Source: Bradyrhizobium sp. SZCCT0153 (GTDB taxonomy: Bacteria; Pseudomonadota; Alphaproteobacteria; Rhizobiales; Xanthobacteraceae). From it: 64,000 bases of DNA. Where the stretch lies: the NCBI RefSeq assembly GCF_018129995.1, contig NZ_JAFCKS010000003.1:558001-622000 (forward strand), in the 5' to 3' direction. The translations under genes were made by a program, and so were the position numbers. The notes under the pieces were generated by a model. The model was not told where the DNA came from. It was given only the letters and a program-made list of their open reading frames with translations, and ran no database searches. How positions within the stretch are numbered: the stretch's first letter is position 1; every line of letters begins with the position of its first letter. This document shows, in pieces, positions 30,982-40,737 of the stretch.

Positions 30982-32187
30982 ATGGCTGGACCGGACGGAA
31001 GCGAGCAGTTTGTCAAAAAGCACGATTTCGTTTCGCCTCGGCCCTACACAATTGCCGGGCTTCTCGCCGCGGCGTTCGCGCTCACCGGTTGCGGACAGCC
31101 GACTTCGCAGGCGGGCGCCCCGCCGCCAGCGCCGGTCACCGTCGCTCAGCCGGTCAAGCGCACCGTCACCGATTGGGATGAGTTCACCGGCCGCTTCGAG
31201 GCGGTCGAGGAGGTGCAGGTGCGCCCCCGCGTCGGCGGCTTCGTCAACTCCGTCGAGTTCCAGGACGGCGCCATCGTGCACCAGGGCGATCTGCTCTACG
31301 TGATCGACCCGCGTCCGTTCGAGGCGGTGGCCGAACAGGCCGACGGCCAGCTGTCCGATGCGCGCGCCAAGGTGGAGCTTGCCAAGCGCGAGCTCGACCG
31401 CGGCCTGAACCTGGTTCAGACCAGCGCGGTCTCGGAGCAGGTCGTCGACCAGCGCCGCCAGGCCCTGCAGGCCGCACACGCCGCGGTGTCGCAGGCCGAA
31501 GGTGCGCTGAAGGCCGCCCGGCTCAATATCGAGTTCACGCATGTGACCGCGCCGATCACCGGCCGCGTCAGCCGCCATCTCGTCAGTCCCGGCAATCTCG
31601 TGCAGGGCAGTGACAACGGCTCGTCGACGCTGCTGACGTCGATCGTCACGCTCGATCCGATCTACGTCTATTTCGACATGGATGAGACCACGTTCATGAA
31701 GTACAGCAAGCTGTGGTTCGAGGGTAAGCGCCCGAGCTCGCGCGATACCGCGAACCCCGTGCAGGTGACGCTGGCCGGCGAGACCAAGCCGTCGCATGAC
31801 GGCTCGATCAACTTCCTCGATAACCGCCTCGACGTCTCGACCGGCACGCTGCGCAGCCGCGCCGTGGTCAAGAACACCGATCTCTCGATCCTGCCCGGCC
31901 AGTTCGGCCGTATCAGGCTGATCGGCAGCGCGCCCTACGAGGCGCTGCTGATTCCGGACGTGGCGGTCGCGACCGACCAGTCCCGCAAGATCGTGTTCGT
32001 GGTCAAGCCTGACGACACCGTGGAAGCGCGTGCCGTGGTGCTCGGACCGCTGGACGAAGGTTTGCGCGTGATCCGCGAAGGCCTGAAGCCGGACGACCGC
32101 GTCATCGTCAACGGCATTCAGCGCGCCCGCGTCGGCGCCAAGGTCGCCCCGCAGACCGCGCCAGCGCCGGGCGGTGGCAAATCATGA
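30982..32187 (+). CDS. RND efflux transporter periplasmic adaptor (membrane fusion protein), probable lipoprotein
   Basis: 401 aa. N-terminal segment with a lipobox-like LTGC (FALTGCGQ), then barrel-sandwich (PRVGGFVNSVEFQDGAIVHQG), coiled-coil hairpin (AKVELAKRELDRGLNLVQ...), second lipoyl half (APITGRVSRHLVSPGNLV) and beta-barrel domains. ATG at 30982 follows GAGG by 7 bp. Its ATGA overlap with the pump gene indicates translational coupling. It links an inner-membrane RND pump to an outer-membrane TolC-type channel, which is not encoded in this window. Confidence 0.93.
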   Translation: MAGPDGSEQFVKKHDFVSPRPYTIAGLLAAAFALTGCGQPTSQAGAPPPAPVTVAQPVKRTVTDWDEFTGRFEAVEEVQVRPRVGGFVNSVEFQDGAIVHQGDLLYVIDPRPFEAVAEQADGQLSDARAKVELAKRELDRGLNLVQTSAVSEQVVDQRRQALQAAHAAVSQAEGALKAARLNIEFTHVTAPITGRVSRHLVSPGNLVQGSDNGSSTLLTSIVTLDPIYVYFDMDETTFMKYSKLWFEGKRPSSRDTANPVQVTLAGETKPSHDGSINFLDNRLDVSTGTLRSRAVVKNTDLSILPGQFGRIRLIGSAPYEALLIPDVAVATDQSRKIVFVVKPDDTVEARAVVLGPLDEGLRVIREGLKPDDRVIVNGIQRARVGAKVAPQTAPAPGGGKS

Positions 32188-35100
32188 ACCTGGGCCGTCT
32201 CTCCATCAACCAGCCCATCCTGGCGATGGTGCTGTCGATCGTGCTGCTGATCGTCGGCGCGCTCGCCTACACCACGCTGCCGGTCTCCGAATATCCGCAG
32301 GTGGTGCCGCCGACCGTCGTGGTCACCACGCAATATCCGGGCGCGTCGGCGCAAACCGTGTCCGACACCGTCGCCGCTCCGATAGAGCAACAGATCAACG
32401 GCGTCGAGGACATGCTGTATCTCTACAGCCAGGCGACCTCGAACGGCCAGCTCACCATCACCGTCACCTTCAAGCTCGGCACCGACCTCGACAAGGCGCA
32501 GGTGCTGGTGCAGAACCGCGTCGCGATCGCGCAGCCGCAACTGCCCGACGAGGTGCAGCGCAACGGCGTCGTCACCCGCAAGAACTCGCCCGACATCCTG
32601 ATGGTCGTGTTCATGCTGTCGCCGGACGACACCTTCGACCAGCTCTACATCTCCAACTACGCGCTGCTCCAGGTCCGCGACCAGCTGCTGCGGATCGACG
32701 GCGTCGGCGACATCCAGATCTTCGGCGCACGCGACTATTCGATGCGGCTCTGGCTCGATCCCGACCGGATCGCCAATCTCGGCCTGACCTCGGCCGAAGT
32801 GCTCGCCGCGATCCGGGCGCAGAACGTGCAGATCGCGGGCGGCCAGATCGCCGAACCTCCGATCGCCGACCGCGCCTTCCAGCCCAATCTCACCTTCACC
32901 GGGCGCTTGAAAGACCAGAAGCAGTTCGAGGATATCCTGATCAAGGCCGGCTCTGATGGCCGCACGGTGCGCCTGCGCGACGTCGCGCGCATCGAGCTCG
33001 GGGCGCTGGCGTATTCCACCAACAGCTTCCTGCTGCGCAAATCGGCGGTCGCCATGCTGGTGACGCAGCGGCCGGGATCGAACGCGCTCGCCACGGCAAA
33101 GAACATCTCCGACACCATGACGAAGCTCAAGGAGAGCTTTCCGAAGGGGCTCGACTACAATATCGGCTACAACCCGACCGAGTTCATCGCGCAGTCGGTC
33201 CACGAGCTGATCAAGACCATCTACGAGGCCATGCTGCTCGTGGTGATCGTCGTGCTGGTGTTCCTGCAAGGCTGGCGGCCGGCGATCATTCCGATCATCG
33301 CGATCCCGGTCTCGCTGGTCGGCACATTTGCAGTGATGGCGGCGCTGGGCTTCTCCATCAACAACCTTACCCTGTTCGGCCTCGTGCTCGCCGTCGGCAT
33401 CGTGGTCGACGACGCCATCGTGGTGGTCGAGAATGTCGAGCGACATCTCGAGCACGGCATGAGCAGGCGCGATGCCGCGCTCAAGACCATGGAGGAGGTC
33501 GGCGGCGCGCTGGTCTCGATCGCGCTGGTGCTGTGTGCCGTGTTCGTCCCGACCGCGTTCTTAGGGGGCATATCCGGGCAATTCTTCCAGCAATTCGCCG
33601 TCACCATCGCGGTCGCGACCGCGATCTCCTGCTTCTGCTCGCTGACGCTGTCGCCGGCGCTGGCCTCGCTTCTCCTCGTTCCGCACGAGGAGAAGCGGCC
33701 GCCGGCGCGCTGGAATATCCTCGCCCGCGGCTGGAGCGCGTTCACGGGTGCCTTCAACCGCGTGTTCGACCGGCTGGCGCACGGCTATGCCGGTGTCGCC
33801 AATTTCGTCATCCGGCATTCTGTGGTGATGATCCTGATCTATGTGGTCCTGATCGGCAGTGCCGGCTGGCTGATCGGGACCACGCCGCAGGGCTTTATTC
33901 CGGCGCAGGACCGCGGCTACGTCATCATCTCCGTGCAATTGCCGGGTGCGGCCTCGCTGGCGCGCACCACCGAGGTCGTGCGCGAGATCGAGCGGATCTC
34001 GCTGGATACGCCGGGCATCGTCCGCGTCGCGGCCTTCGCCGGCTTCTCCGGCGCCACGCGCACGCAGGCCGGCAACGCTGCGGCGCTGTTCCCGGTATTC
34101 GAGGAGCCCGAGGCACGAATCAAGAAGGGGCTTACCGCAAATGCCATCACGGTCGAGCTGCGCAAGCGCCTGGCAGCGATCCAGGGCGCCTTCATCATCG
34201 TGATTCCGCCGCCGGCTGTGCCCGGCATCGGCACTGGCGGCGGCTTCACCATCCGCATCCAGGACCGCCAGGGTCGCGGGCCTGAACTGCTCGCCGCAGC
34301 CACCGACGAGCTCGTCGCCGCGGCGCGCAAATCGCCCTTGCTGCTCGCTCCGACGGTGTTCTCGCCGTTCTCGGCCAACACTCCGCAGCTCTTCGTCGAC
34401 ATCGACCGCACCAAGGCGCAGAAGCTCGGGGTGCCGATCGCCAACATCAACGACACGATCCAGACCTATTTCGGATCGACCTATGTCAACGACTTCAACC
34501 TGTTCGGCCGGACCTATCACGTCACCGCGCAGGCCGATTTCCCGTTCCGGAAAGAGCCGACCGACCTCGCGCGGCTACGCACGCGCAACGCCTCCGGCGA
34601 CATGGTGATGCTCGGCAGCGTGGTCGACTTCAAGGATGTCTCCGGCCCTGACCGCGTCGCCCGCTACAATCTCTATGCAGCATCCGAGCTCCAGGGTGAG
34701 CCAGCGCCGGGCGTGAGCTCGACCACGGCGCTCAACACCATCAAGAAGCTTGCGGACGATACCTTGCCGAGCGGCTTCACTTTCGAATGGACCGACCTTT
34801 CCTACCAGCAAATCACCGGCGGCAATGCCGGCCTGCTGGTGTTCCCGATCTGCGTGCTGTTCGTCTATCTCGTGCTCGCCGCGCAATATGGCAGCTGGAC
34901 GCTGCCGTTCGCGGTGATCCTGATCGTGCCGATGTGCCTGCTCGCTGCGACCATCGGTGTGCGCATCATGGGGCAGGACGTCAACATCCTCACCCAGATC
35001 GGATTTGTCGTTCTCGTGGGGCTCGCGGCGAAGAATGCGATCCTGATCGTTGAGTTTGCGCGCGACATCGAAAAAGAAGGCAAGCCGCGGCTGGAGGCCG

Positions 35101-35351
35101 TGATCGACGCCTGCCGCCTGCGCTTGCGGCCGATCCTGATGACCTCCTTCGCCTTCATCCTCGGCGTGCTGCCGCTGGTGATATCGTCCGGCTCGGGCTC
35201 GGAAATGCGTCAGGCTGTCGGCGTCGCCGTGTTCTTCGGCATGATCGGCGTCACCCTGTTCGGTCTTCTGTTCACACCGATCTTCTATGTGGTGGTGCGG
35301 AACCTGGCCGAGGGGCGGAACGACAAGAAGCCGGAGGTCGTGGCTCCATAG
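32184..35351 (+). CDS. RND efflux transporter permease (hydrophobe/amphiphile efflux-1 family)
   Basis: 1055 aa, full length for the AcrB/MexF family: 12 membrane segments in two six-helix halves with two large periplasmic loops. The proton-relay motif VGIVVDDAIVVVENVERH carries the expected Asp-Asp pair; GFVVLVGLAAKNAILIVEFA is the matching second-half helix. Exports hydrophobic or amphiphilic compounds by proton antiport. No local TetR-type regulator is seen. Confidence 0.95.
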   Translation: MNLGRLSINQPILAMVLSIVLLIVGALAYTTLPVSEYPQVVPPTVVVTTQYPGASAQTVSDTVAAPIEQQINGVEDMLYLYSQATSNGQLTITVTFKLGTDLDKAQVLVQNRVAIAQPQLPDEVQRNGVVTRKNSPDILMVVFMLSPDDTFDQLYISNYALLQVRDQLLRIDGVGDIQIFGARDYSMRLWLDPDRIANLGLTSAEVLAAIRAQNVQIAGGQIAEPPIADRAFQPNLTFTGRLKDQKQFEDILIKAGSDGRTVRLRDVARIELGALAYSTNSFLLRKSAVAMLVTQRPGSNALATAKNISDTMTKLKESFPKGLDYNIGYNPTEFIAQSVHELIKTIYEAMLLVVIVVLVFLQGWRPAIIPIIAIPVSLVGTFAVMAALGFSINNLTLFGLVLAVGIVVDDAIVVVENVERHLEHGMSRRDAALKTMEEVGGALVSIALVLCAVFVPTAFLGGISGQFFQQFAVTIAVATAISCFCSLTLSPALASLLLVPHEEKRPPARWNILARGWSAFTGAFNRVFDRLAHGYAGVANFVIRHSVVMILIYVVLIGSAGWLIGTTPQGFIPAQDRGYVIISVQLPGAASLARTTEVVREIERISLDTPGIVRVAAFAGFSGATRTQAGNAAALFPVFEEPEARIKKGLTANAITVELRKRLAAIQGAFIIVIPPPAVPGIGTGGGFTIRIQDRQGRGPELLAAATDELVAAARKSPLLLAPTVFSPFSANTPQLFVDIDRTKAQKLGVPIANINDTIQTYFGSTYVNDFNLFGRTYHVTAQADFPFRKEPTDLARLRTRNASGDMVMLGSVVDFKDVSGPDRVARYNLYAASELQGEPAPGVSSTTALNTIKKLADDTLPSGFTFEWTDLSYQQITGGNAGLLVFPICVLFVYLVLAAQYGSWTLPFAVILIVPMCLLAATIGVRIMGQDVNILTQIGFVVLVGLAAKNAILIVEFARDIEKEGKPRLEAVIDACRLRLRPILMTSFAFILGVLPLVISSGSGSEMRQAVGVAVFFGMIGVTLFGLLFTPIFYVVVRNLAEGRNDKKPEVVAP

Positions 35352-35515
35352 GGCCGGGGTTGACCACTGGCGTATCGACCACCTCGGTGTCGGGACGACG
35401 CCGTTTGCTTGGCGCTTCCTCCAACTAACGACCAACATGAAATGGATGGGCAGGCCCGGGGTTCTTCATTAGTATCCGCGCGATTTCAAAACAGAAAACT
35501 GCTGGGAGCCAACGA

Positions 35516-36706
35516 ATGAAATCAGCACTTTTGGCCGCTGTCGCAACCTCTGCCCTGTTGCTGGCGGCGCCAGCCTCCGCGCAGGGCGTCAAGATCGGCA
35601 TCCTCAACGACCAGTCCGGCGTCTATGCCGACTACGGCGGCAAGTACTCGGTCGAAGCCGCCAAGATGGCGATCGAGGATTTTGGCGGCGAAGTGCTCGG
35701 CCAGAAGGTCGAGATGATCACCGCCGATCACCAGAACAAGCCTGACCTCGCCACCTCCATTGCACGCCGCTGGTACGACGCCGACAATGTCGACATGATC
35801 ACGGAACTCACGACATCGTCGGTGGCGCTGGCCGTGCAGGACCTGTCGAAGGAAAAGAAGAAGATCGACATCGTGGTCGGCGCGGCGACCTCGAGCATCA
35901 CCGGCAGCGCCTGCTCGCCCTATGGCTTCCACTGGGCGTTCGATACCCATGCACTCGCGGTCGGTACCGGCGGTGCGCTGACCAAGGCCGGCGGCGATAC
36001 CTGGTTCTTCCTCACCGCGGACTACGCCTTCGGCTACGCGCTGGAGAAGGACACCAGCGAGATCGTCACCCACAATGGCGGCAAGGTGCTCGGCTCGGTC
36101 CGCGTTCCGCTCAACTCGTCGGACTTCTCCTCCTTCCTGCTGCAGGCGCAGAGCTCGAAGGCGAAGATCGTCGGCCTCGCCAATGCGGGCCAGGACACCA
36201 CCAACTCGATCAAGCAGGCGGCCGAGTTCGGCATCGTCTCCGGCGGCCAGAAGCTCGCCGGTCTGTTGATGACGCTTGCGGAGGTGAACGGCCTCGGGTT
36301 GCAGGCGGCGCAAGGCCTGGTCCTGACCGAAGGCTTCTATTGGGATCATGACGATGCGTCGCGGGCATTCTCCGAGCGCTTCTTCAAGCGCACCGGGAGA
36401 ATGCCGAGCATGATCCACGCCGGCACCTATTCGGCGACGCTCAGCTACCTGAAGGCGGTGAAGGCCGCCGGCACCAAGGACACCGAAGCGGTCGCCAAGA
36501 AGCTGAAGGAGCTGCCGGTCGACGACGCCTTCGCCAAGGGCAAGGTGCTGCAGAACGGTCGCATGGTCCACGACATGTATCTGTTCGAGGTCAAGAAGCC
36601 CTCGGAATCGAAGAAGCCGTGGGACTACTACAAGCAGCTCGCCGTGGTCCCCGGCGACCAGGCCTTCCTTACCGCCAAGGAAAGCGGCTGCCCGCTGACC
36701 AAGTGA
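35516..36706 (+). CDS. Branched-chain amino-acid-type ABC transporter substrate-binding protein
   Basis: 396 aa. Signal peptide ending APASAQG, mature start VKIGILNDQSGVYADYGGKYS, peripla_BP_6 fold. GGGAG lies upstream of the ATG. No permease or ATPase genes are adjacent, so it is an orphan binding protein like that at 9936. A family E palindrome follows the stop. Confidence 0.9.
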   Translation: MKSALLAAVATSALLLAAPASAQGVKIGILNDQSGVYADYGGKYSVEAAKMAIEDFGGEVLGQKVEMITADHQNKPDLATSIARRWYDADNVDMITELTTSSVALAVQDLSKEKKKIDIVVGAATSSITGSACSPYGFHWAFDTHALAVGTGGALTKAGGDTWFFLTADYAFGYALEKDTSEIVTHNGGKVLGSVRVPLNSSDFSSFLLQAQSSKAKIVGLANAGQDTTNSIKQAAEFGIVSGGQKLAGLLMTLAEVNGLGLQAAQGLVLTEGFYWDHDDASRAFSERFFKRTGRMPSMIHAGTYSATLSYLKAVKAAGTKDTEAVAKKLKELPVDDAFAKGKVLQNGRMVHDMYLFEVKKPSESKKPWDYYKQLAVVPGDQAFLTAKESGCPLTK

Positions 36707-36733
36707 GGCGGGGACCGCGCTAATAGCTCCGCC

Positions 36734-36761
36734 GTCGTCCCGGCCTTCGCGCCGGGACGAC
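36734..36761 (+). repeat. Palindromic intergenic repeat, family E copy 2
   Basis: GTCGTCCCGGC / GCCGGGACGAC with a 6-nt loop, followed by AGTGTGTTGA. It lies between the convergent binding-protein and MAPEG genes, so it may act as a two-way transcription stop. The same trailing AGTGTGTTGA follows copy 3. Confidence 0.8.
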
Positions 36762-36788
36762 ACTGAGTGTGTTGAGGTTGCTCGAGCC

Positions 36789-37175
36789 TCACACCAGCCG
36801 CAGCACCACTGCCCCCAGAGCGCCTGCCCACAACGCAATCGCGGCGATGCCCTGGATCGCAAAGCCGGGGCCGCGCCTTGCGGCGGCCTTCGAATAGCCG
36901 ATGAAATAGACGATGCGGCCGATGATCCAGACCGCGCCGATTCCGGCTGCGACGGCGTCGCCGATATGGATCGCAAACAGCCAGAGCGCCGGCAGGAAGA
37001 TCGGCAACCATTCCAGCGTGTTCATCTGGATGCGGAAAGCGCGCTCGAAATCGGGATGGCCTGTCATCGCCGGCACCCTGACGCCCGTTTTGGTCCGCGA
37101 CCGCGAGACATTGATGCAGGTAAAGAAATAAAATGCGATCGCCAGCAGCGTGACGAGGGCAGTGAGATGATACAT
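36789..37175 (-). CDS. MAPEG family membrane protein
   Basis: 128 aa with four hydrophobic segments and the family hallmark region RVPAMTGHPDFERAFRIQMNTLEW (seen as HPDFERAFRIQMNTLEW). Related to microsomal glutathione transferase and leukotriene synthases; bacterial members are of uncertain function. It lies 27 bp downstream of the AttH-like gene on the same strand and may be at the end of that operon. Confidence 0.88.
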   Translation of the reverse strand: MYHLTALVTLLAIAFYFFTCINVSRSRTKTGVRVPAMTGHPDFERAFRIQMNTLEWLPIFLPALWLFAIHIGDAVAAGIGAVWIIGRIVYFIGYSKAAARRGPGFAIQGIAAIALWAGALGAVVLRLV

Positions 37176-37202
37176 GGCGAATCCCTTTGAAGAGGTCGCG
37201 GT

Positions 37203-38285
37203 TCAATACCCGGTCAGCTCGAGATAGCCAACGCCGTCATGCGTGCCGGCGAAGCTGATCGGTCCTTCCCAATAGGAGAAGCCGGTCCCCATCCAGGCCT
37301 TGGGATTGAGCGGCTTGCAGCGGATCGAGAACGACCGCGAGGGAATCGCGATCTGCCATTCCACCGGCAGCTTGCGTCCAGCAACCTCCGCCGTTGCGCT
37401 CGGAAACATCTGGATGTCGTTGCCTGCAATCATCTGCGTGCCGCCTGCGGCGGTGATCCAGTTGCCGAACGGATAATTCCGGCCGTCCTTCTGCCGCAGC
37501 CGGTACAGCATCAGCTTGTCGCCGGATGACAGGTGCAGCGACAGCCAGTCCCAGCCGGTCTGGTCGGCGTCGAGCGGCTGGCTGCTCCATTCGCGGTCCA
37601 TCCAGGCCTGGCCGGAGACATCGGCCGGCTTGTCGTCGATGGTGAGCGTGCCCCGCGCGCGGTAGAACGGCTGGCTGTAATAGTACGACGCTTGCCCGCG
37701 CTCCGACTTGCGGCTGTAGCCGCCATCGCCCTGCAGCACCACGGGACGATCGGCCTCCAGTGTCAGCGCGTAGCTGAAGTCGGTACCCGCGGCCTTCAGC
37801 GTCAGCGGCGCCAGGGTGCGATCGTCGCTGCGCTCGAGACCCTTCATCTCCCAATCGTCGATCCAGGCCGCAAACGGTTTTGCCGTGACGCCGGCCTGTC
37901 CGATCCCGCCGCGGGAAAATACCTCGTTGAAGCGGTGGGTGTCCGCGCGCGTCACTGCGGCGTGCGCCATCCAGATCTGCTGATTGGCCCAGCCTTCGCC
38001 CTGCGGTCCCGGCTGCGCCGCCTGACGGAACAGCGTCCATTGCAGGCCGCAAGCCGCGCCGCTCGCGTCGACGAGATTTGCCGTGAGATACCACCACTCG
38101 ATGCGAAAATCAGGATGCGGCCCGTGATCGGCGGGAAAGGCGAACGTCTTTCCCGGCGTGACCTTCGCAAAGCCGTCGGCCGTCTCGCCGAGCCCGGCAT
38201 AGCCTTGCGCGCCCGCACGGCGTGCAAGCGCGAGCGCAGCGATGCCGCCGAACAAAGCGCGCCGCGAGATTTTGTCAGCGCTCAT
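37203..38285 (-). CDS. AttH/carotenoid 1,2-hydratase-like lipocalin-fold protein, Tat-exported
   Basis: 360 aa. Twin-arginine signal (SRRALFGGIAALALA, cleavage near RAGAQG). Conserved FRIEWWYLTANL and a central QTGWDWLSLHL belong to the CrtC/AttH family of paired lipocalin-like domains. ATG at 38285 overlaps the end of the FtsX-like gene by 11 bp. In this arrangement, ABC ATPase, FtsX permease and AttH-like protein usually form one export or envelope-maintenance system; substrate unknown. Confidence 0.85.
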   Translation of the reverse strand: MSADKISRRALFGGIAALALARRAGAQGYAGLGETADGFAKVTPGKTFAFPADHGPHPDFRIEWWYLTANLVDASGAACGLQWTLFRQAAQPGPQGEGWANQQIWMAHAAVTRADTHRFNEVFSRGGIGQAGVTAKPFAAWIDDWEMKGLERSDDRTLAPLTLKAAGTDFSYALTLEADRPVVLQGDGGYSRKSERGQASYYYSQPFYRARGTLTIDDKPADVSGQAWMDREWSSQPLDADQTGWDWLSLHLSSGDKLMLYRLRQKDGRNYPFGNWITAAGGTQMIAGNDIQMFPSATAEVAGRKLPVEWQIAIPSRSFSIRCKPLNPKAWMGTGFSYWEGPISFAGTHDGVGYLELTGY

Positions 38286-40737
38286 TGGCAAACACCTTGA
38301 CGAGGTTCGCCGGTTGCATCCGCGCCAGCCTTATCATCGGCAGCAGTGCCGCAAGCAGCGACGCGACCAGCGCCACCGCGACCAGCCCCACCAGTTGCAG
38401 CGGAAACACGTGGAACGGCAGCCGCCAGCCGAACGCCTTCACGTTGACGATCGCGATCAGGCACCACGCCACGAGCAGTCCGAGCGGCACGGCAAGGAGC
38501 GATGTGAACAGCGCGACCGACAGCGTCTTGGTCAGCTCGATCGCGGCGAGGCGCGGCCGCGTGATGCCGATCGCCCACAGCGGCGCGAGCTGCGGCAGGC
38601 GGGAATTCGCCAGCGTCAGCAGGCTGGTCAGCAGCGCGATGCCCGCGACGCCGAGCGTGAAGGCGTTCAGCGCAGACGTCACCGCAAAGGTGCGGTTGAA
38701 GATGCGGATCGATTCCGCCTTCACCGTCGCCTGGTCGGCGACGCTGCGGTCGTCGAGCGCAAACTGCTTCTGCAACGCCGCGATCAGGCCTGGGATGTTC
38801 TGCTTCGCGACGATGAGGCCGATCCGCGTCTGCGGCGTCTGCGGAAACTGTCGAATGAGCGCGGCGACGTTGACGGCGAGCTGCCCCTTGGGGTTGCCGT
38901 AATCGGCATAGATCCCGGCGATGTCGAGCTCCCAGCTCCCGCCCGGCGCCGGGACGTCGATGACATCGCCGACCCGGACGTTCAGGCGCCGGCTCAGCTG
39001 CTCGCTGATGAAGGCGGCGTTGCCCGGCACGAGCAGGGTCCAGGCGCGCGGCGCGGCTTCCAGCAGCGGCCAGCGCTCGCGATAGAGCGGGTGATCGGGT
39101 AGGCCGAGCAATTCGACCGGCTGGCCCTGAACCTGCGTCTCGGCGCGCCCGCCCGAGAGGATCGCCTGCACGTCGCTACGCTCCTTCAGCCAGCTCCGGA
39201 TCGCGACGCCTTGCGCATTGTCGGAGGCGCTGATGTAGACGTCGGCCGCGAGCCGTCCGTTGAGCCAGCCGATGAAGGTGCGGCTGAACGTTTCCACCAT
39301 GGTGGAGACCCCGACGTTGACGGCGAGCGCGAGCAGCAGCGCCATCAGTGCCAGCGACAATCCGGAAAGCTGCTGGCGGCTGTCCGCCCAGAACCACAGC
39401 GCCAGCGGGCCCCGTGCGAAACGCTGGCCCGCGAGCAGGAGGATCTCGAGGAAGGCCGGCAAGATCAGTGCCGCACCGAGCATCAGCGCTGCCAGCACGC
39501 CGAAGCCCGCGATCAGCGATTGTCCGTAGTGAAGCAGCAACAGTGCGACCGCGAACACGGCGCAGGCCGCTCCGCTCTGCAGGATCAGCCAGCGGCGCTG
39601 TCGCTGCTGCCAGGCATGCGGCTGCGCGGTGGCCAGCACCGGCATCCTGATCGCCTTGATCAGGCTGGTCGCCGCCGCAACAAGCGCGCCGGCAATGCTG
39701 ATGCCAATGCCGGCGAGCCACCATTCAGGTCGCAAGCTGAGCTGTCCCGGGATCTGCGCGCCGTAGAGCCCGCGCAGCGACGCCGCAACGTCGGGCAAGA
39801 GCGCAGCCGCGATGAAATAGCCGCAGGCGAGCCCGATCAGTCCGGCGATCAGTGCCAATGCCACCAGCTCGACCACCAGCGCGGTGTTGACCAGACGCGC
39901 CGAGGCACCGCAGGCTCGCAACGTCCGCAGCATCGGGAGCCGTTGTTCGAAAGCGAGGCCGACGGCGGAGTTGACGATGAAGAGGCCGACGAAGAACGAC
40001 AGCAGGCCGAAGGCCGTGAGATTGAGATGGAAGCTGTCGGTGAGGCGTTCCAGCTCCGTCTCCGCATTGGGCTCGACCCGCTGCAATTGCTCGCCGACGA
40101 CGCTTGCCAGCGGTGCGAGCTTGCCCCTGGGCTTGCCGATCAGCAGCCGCGAGACCTGGTCCGGCTTGTTCAGCAGCCGCTGCGCCACGCCGATGTCGAC
40201 CACCAGCACATCGGGCACGAGCTGGGGCAATACGCGCAGCGGCGGCAGTTTTGCGCCGCTGCTGATCGCGGGTGCCGCGCCTTGCTGTTCCTGCAGATCG
40301 GCAAGCGTCTCTTGCGCGACCAATGTCTGGCCCGGCGCGGCAACAAAACTGCCCAGATCCGAAGCACCAAGGCGCGGCGCGTTGCCGACATCGGCCGGCA
40401 ACGTCACCGGCTCGATGCCGAGCAATCGCACTGCGCGTCCGTTGATCTGGACGCGTCCCTCCAGCATCGGCGAGACCGGCCAGCCGGCGCGGCGGAGCTT
40501 GACGAAAAGGTCCTGCGAGAAAGTCGCGGTATCAGGTGCGACCAGCATCGCCGTGCGAGTGCCGCCGAACGTTGCCGCCGCGCGATCATAGGCGTTGCGG
40601 GCCTGCTGGTTGATCGCCTGCACGCCGCTCCACAGCGCGGTCGCCGCGATCAGCCCGATCAGGAGCGTCGCAAACTGCATCTTGTGGCGCCGCCAATGGC
40701 TGAGCAGCACCGCGAGGATCCACAGCGCGCGCTTCAT
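38275..40737 (-). CDS. FtsX-like ABC transporter permease
   Basis: 820 aa. One N-terminal membrane segment, an extracytoplasmic domain, then two sets of FtsX membrane helices (about 250-420 and 650-815). Homologous to the MacB/LolC-type permeases of the type VII ABC fold, but double length. The ATG overlaps the ATPase stop (ATGA). With its ATPase it probably extracts a lipid, lipoprotein or peptide from the inner membrane by mechanotransmission. Confidence 0.9.
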   Translation of the reverse strand: MKRALWILAVLLSHWRRHKMQFATLLIGLIAATALWSGVQAINQQARNAYDRAAATFGGTRTAMLVAPDTATFSQDLFVKLRRAGWPVSPMLEGRVQINGRAVRLLGIEPVTLPADVGNAPRLGASDLGSFVAAPGQTLVAQETLADLQEQQGAAPAISSGAKLPPLRVLPQLVPDVLVVDIGVAQRLLNKPDQVSRLLIGKPRGKLAPLASVVGEQLQRVEPNAETELERLTDSFHLNLTAFGLLSFFVGLFIVNSAVGLAFEQRLPMLRTLRACGASARLVNTALVVELVALALIAGLIGLACGYFIAAALLPDVAASLRGLYGAQIPGQLSLRPEWWLAGIGISIAGALVAAATSLIKAIRMPVLATAQPHAWQQRQRRWLILQSGAACAVFAVALLLLHYGQSLIAGFGVLAALMLGAALILPAFLEILLLAGQRFARGPLALWFWADSRQQLSGLSLALMALLLALAVNVGVSTMVETFSRTFIGWLNGRLAADVYISASDNAQGVAIRSWLKERSDVQAILSGGRAETQVQGQPVELLGLPDHPLYRERWPLLEAAPRAWTLLVPGNAAFISEQLSRRLNVRVGDVIDVPAPGGSWELDIAGIYADYGNPKGQLAVNVAALIRQFPQTPQTRIGLIVAKQNIPGLIAALQKQFALDDRSVADQATVKAESIRIFNRTFAVTSALNAFTLGVAGIALLTSLLTLANSRLPQLAPLWAIGITRPRLAAIELTKTLSVALFTSLLAVPLGLLVAWCLIAIVNVKAFGWRLPFHVFPLQLVGLVAVALVASLLAALLPMIRLARMQPANLVKVFANER

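Noticed and set aside
30526..31181. Short frames in the gap between the alcohol dehydrogenase and the RND adaptor
   Set aside because: They run across the nested palindromic element or out of frame through the adaptor; no ribosome site or motif.
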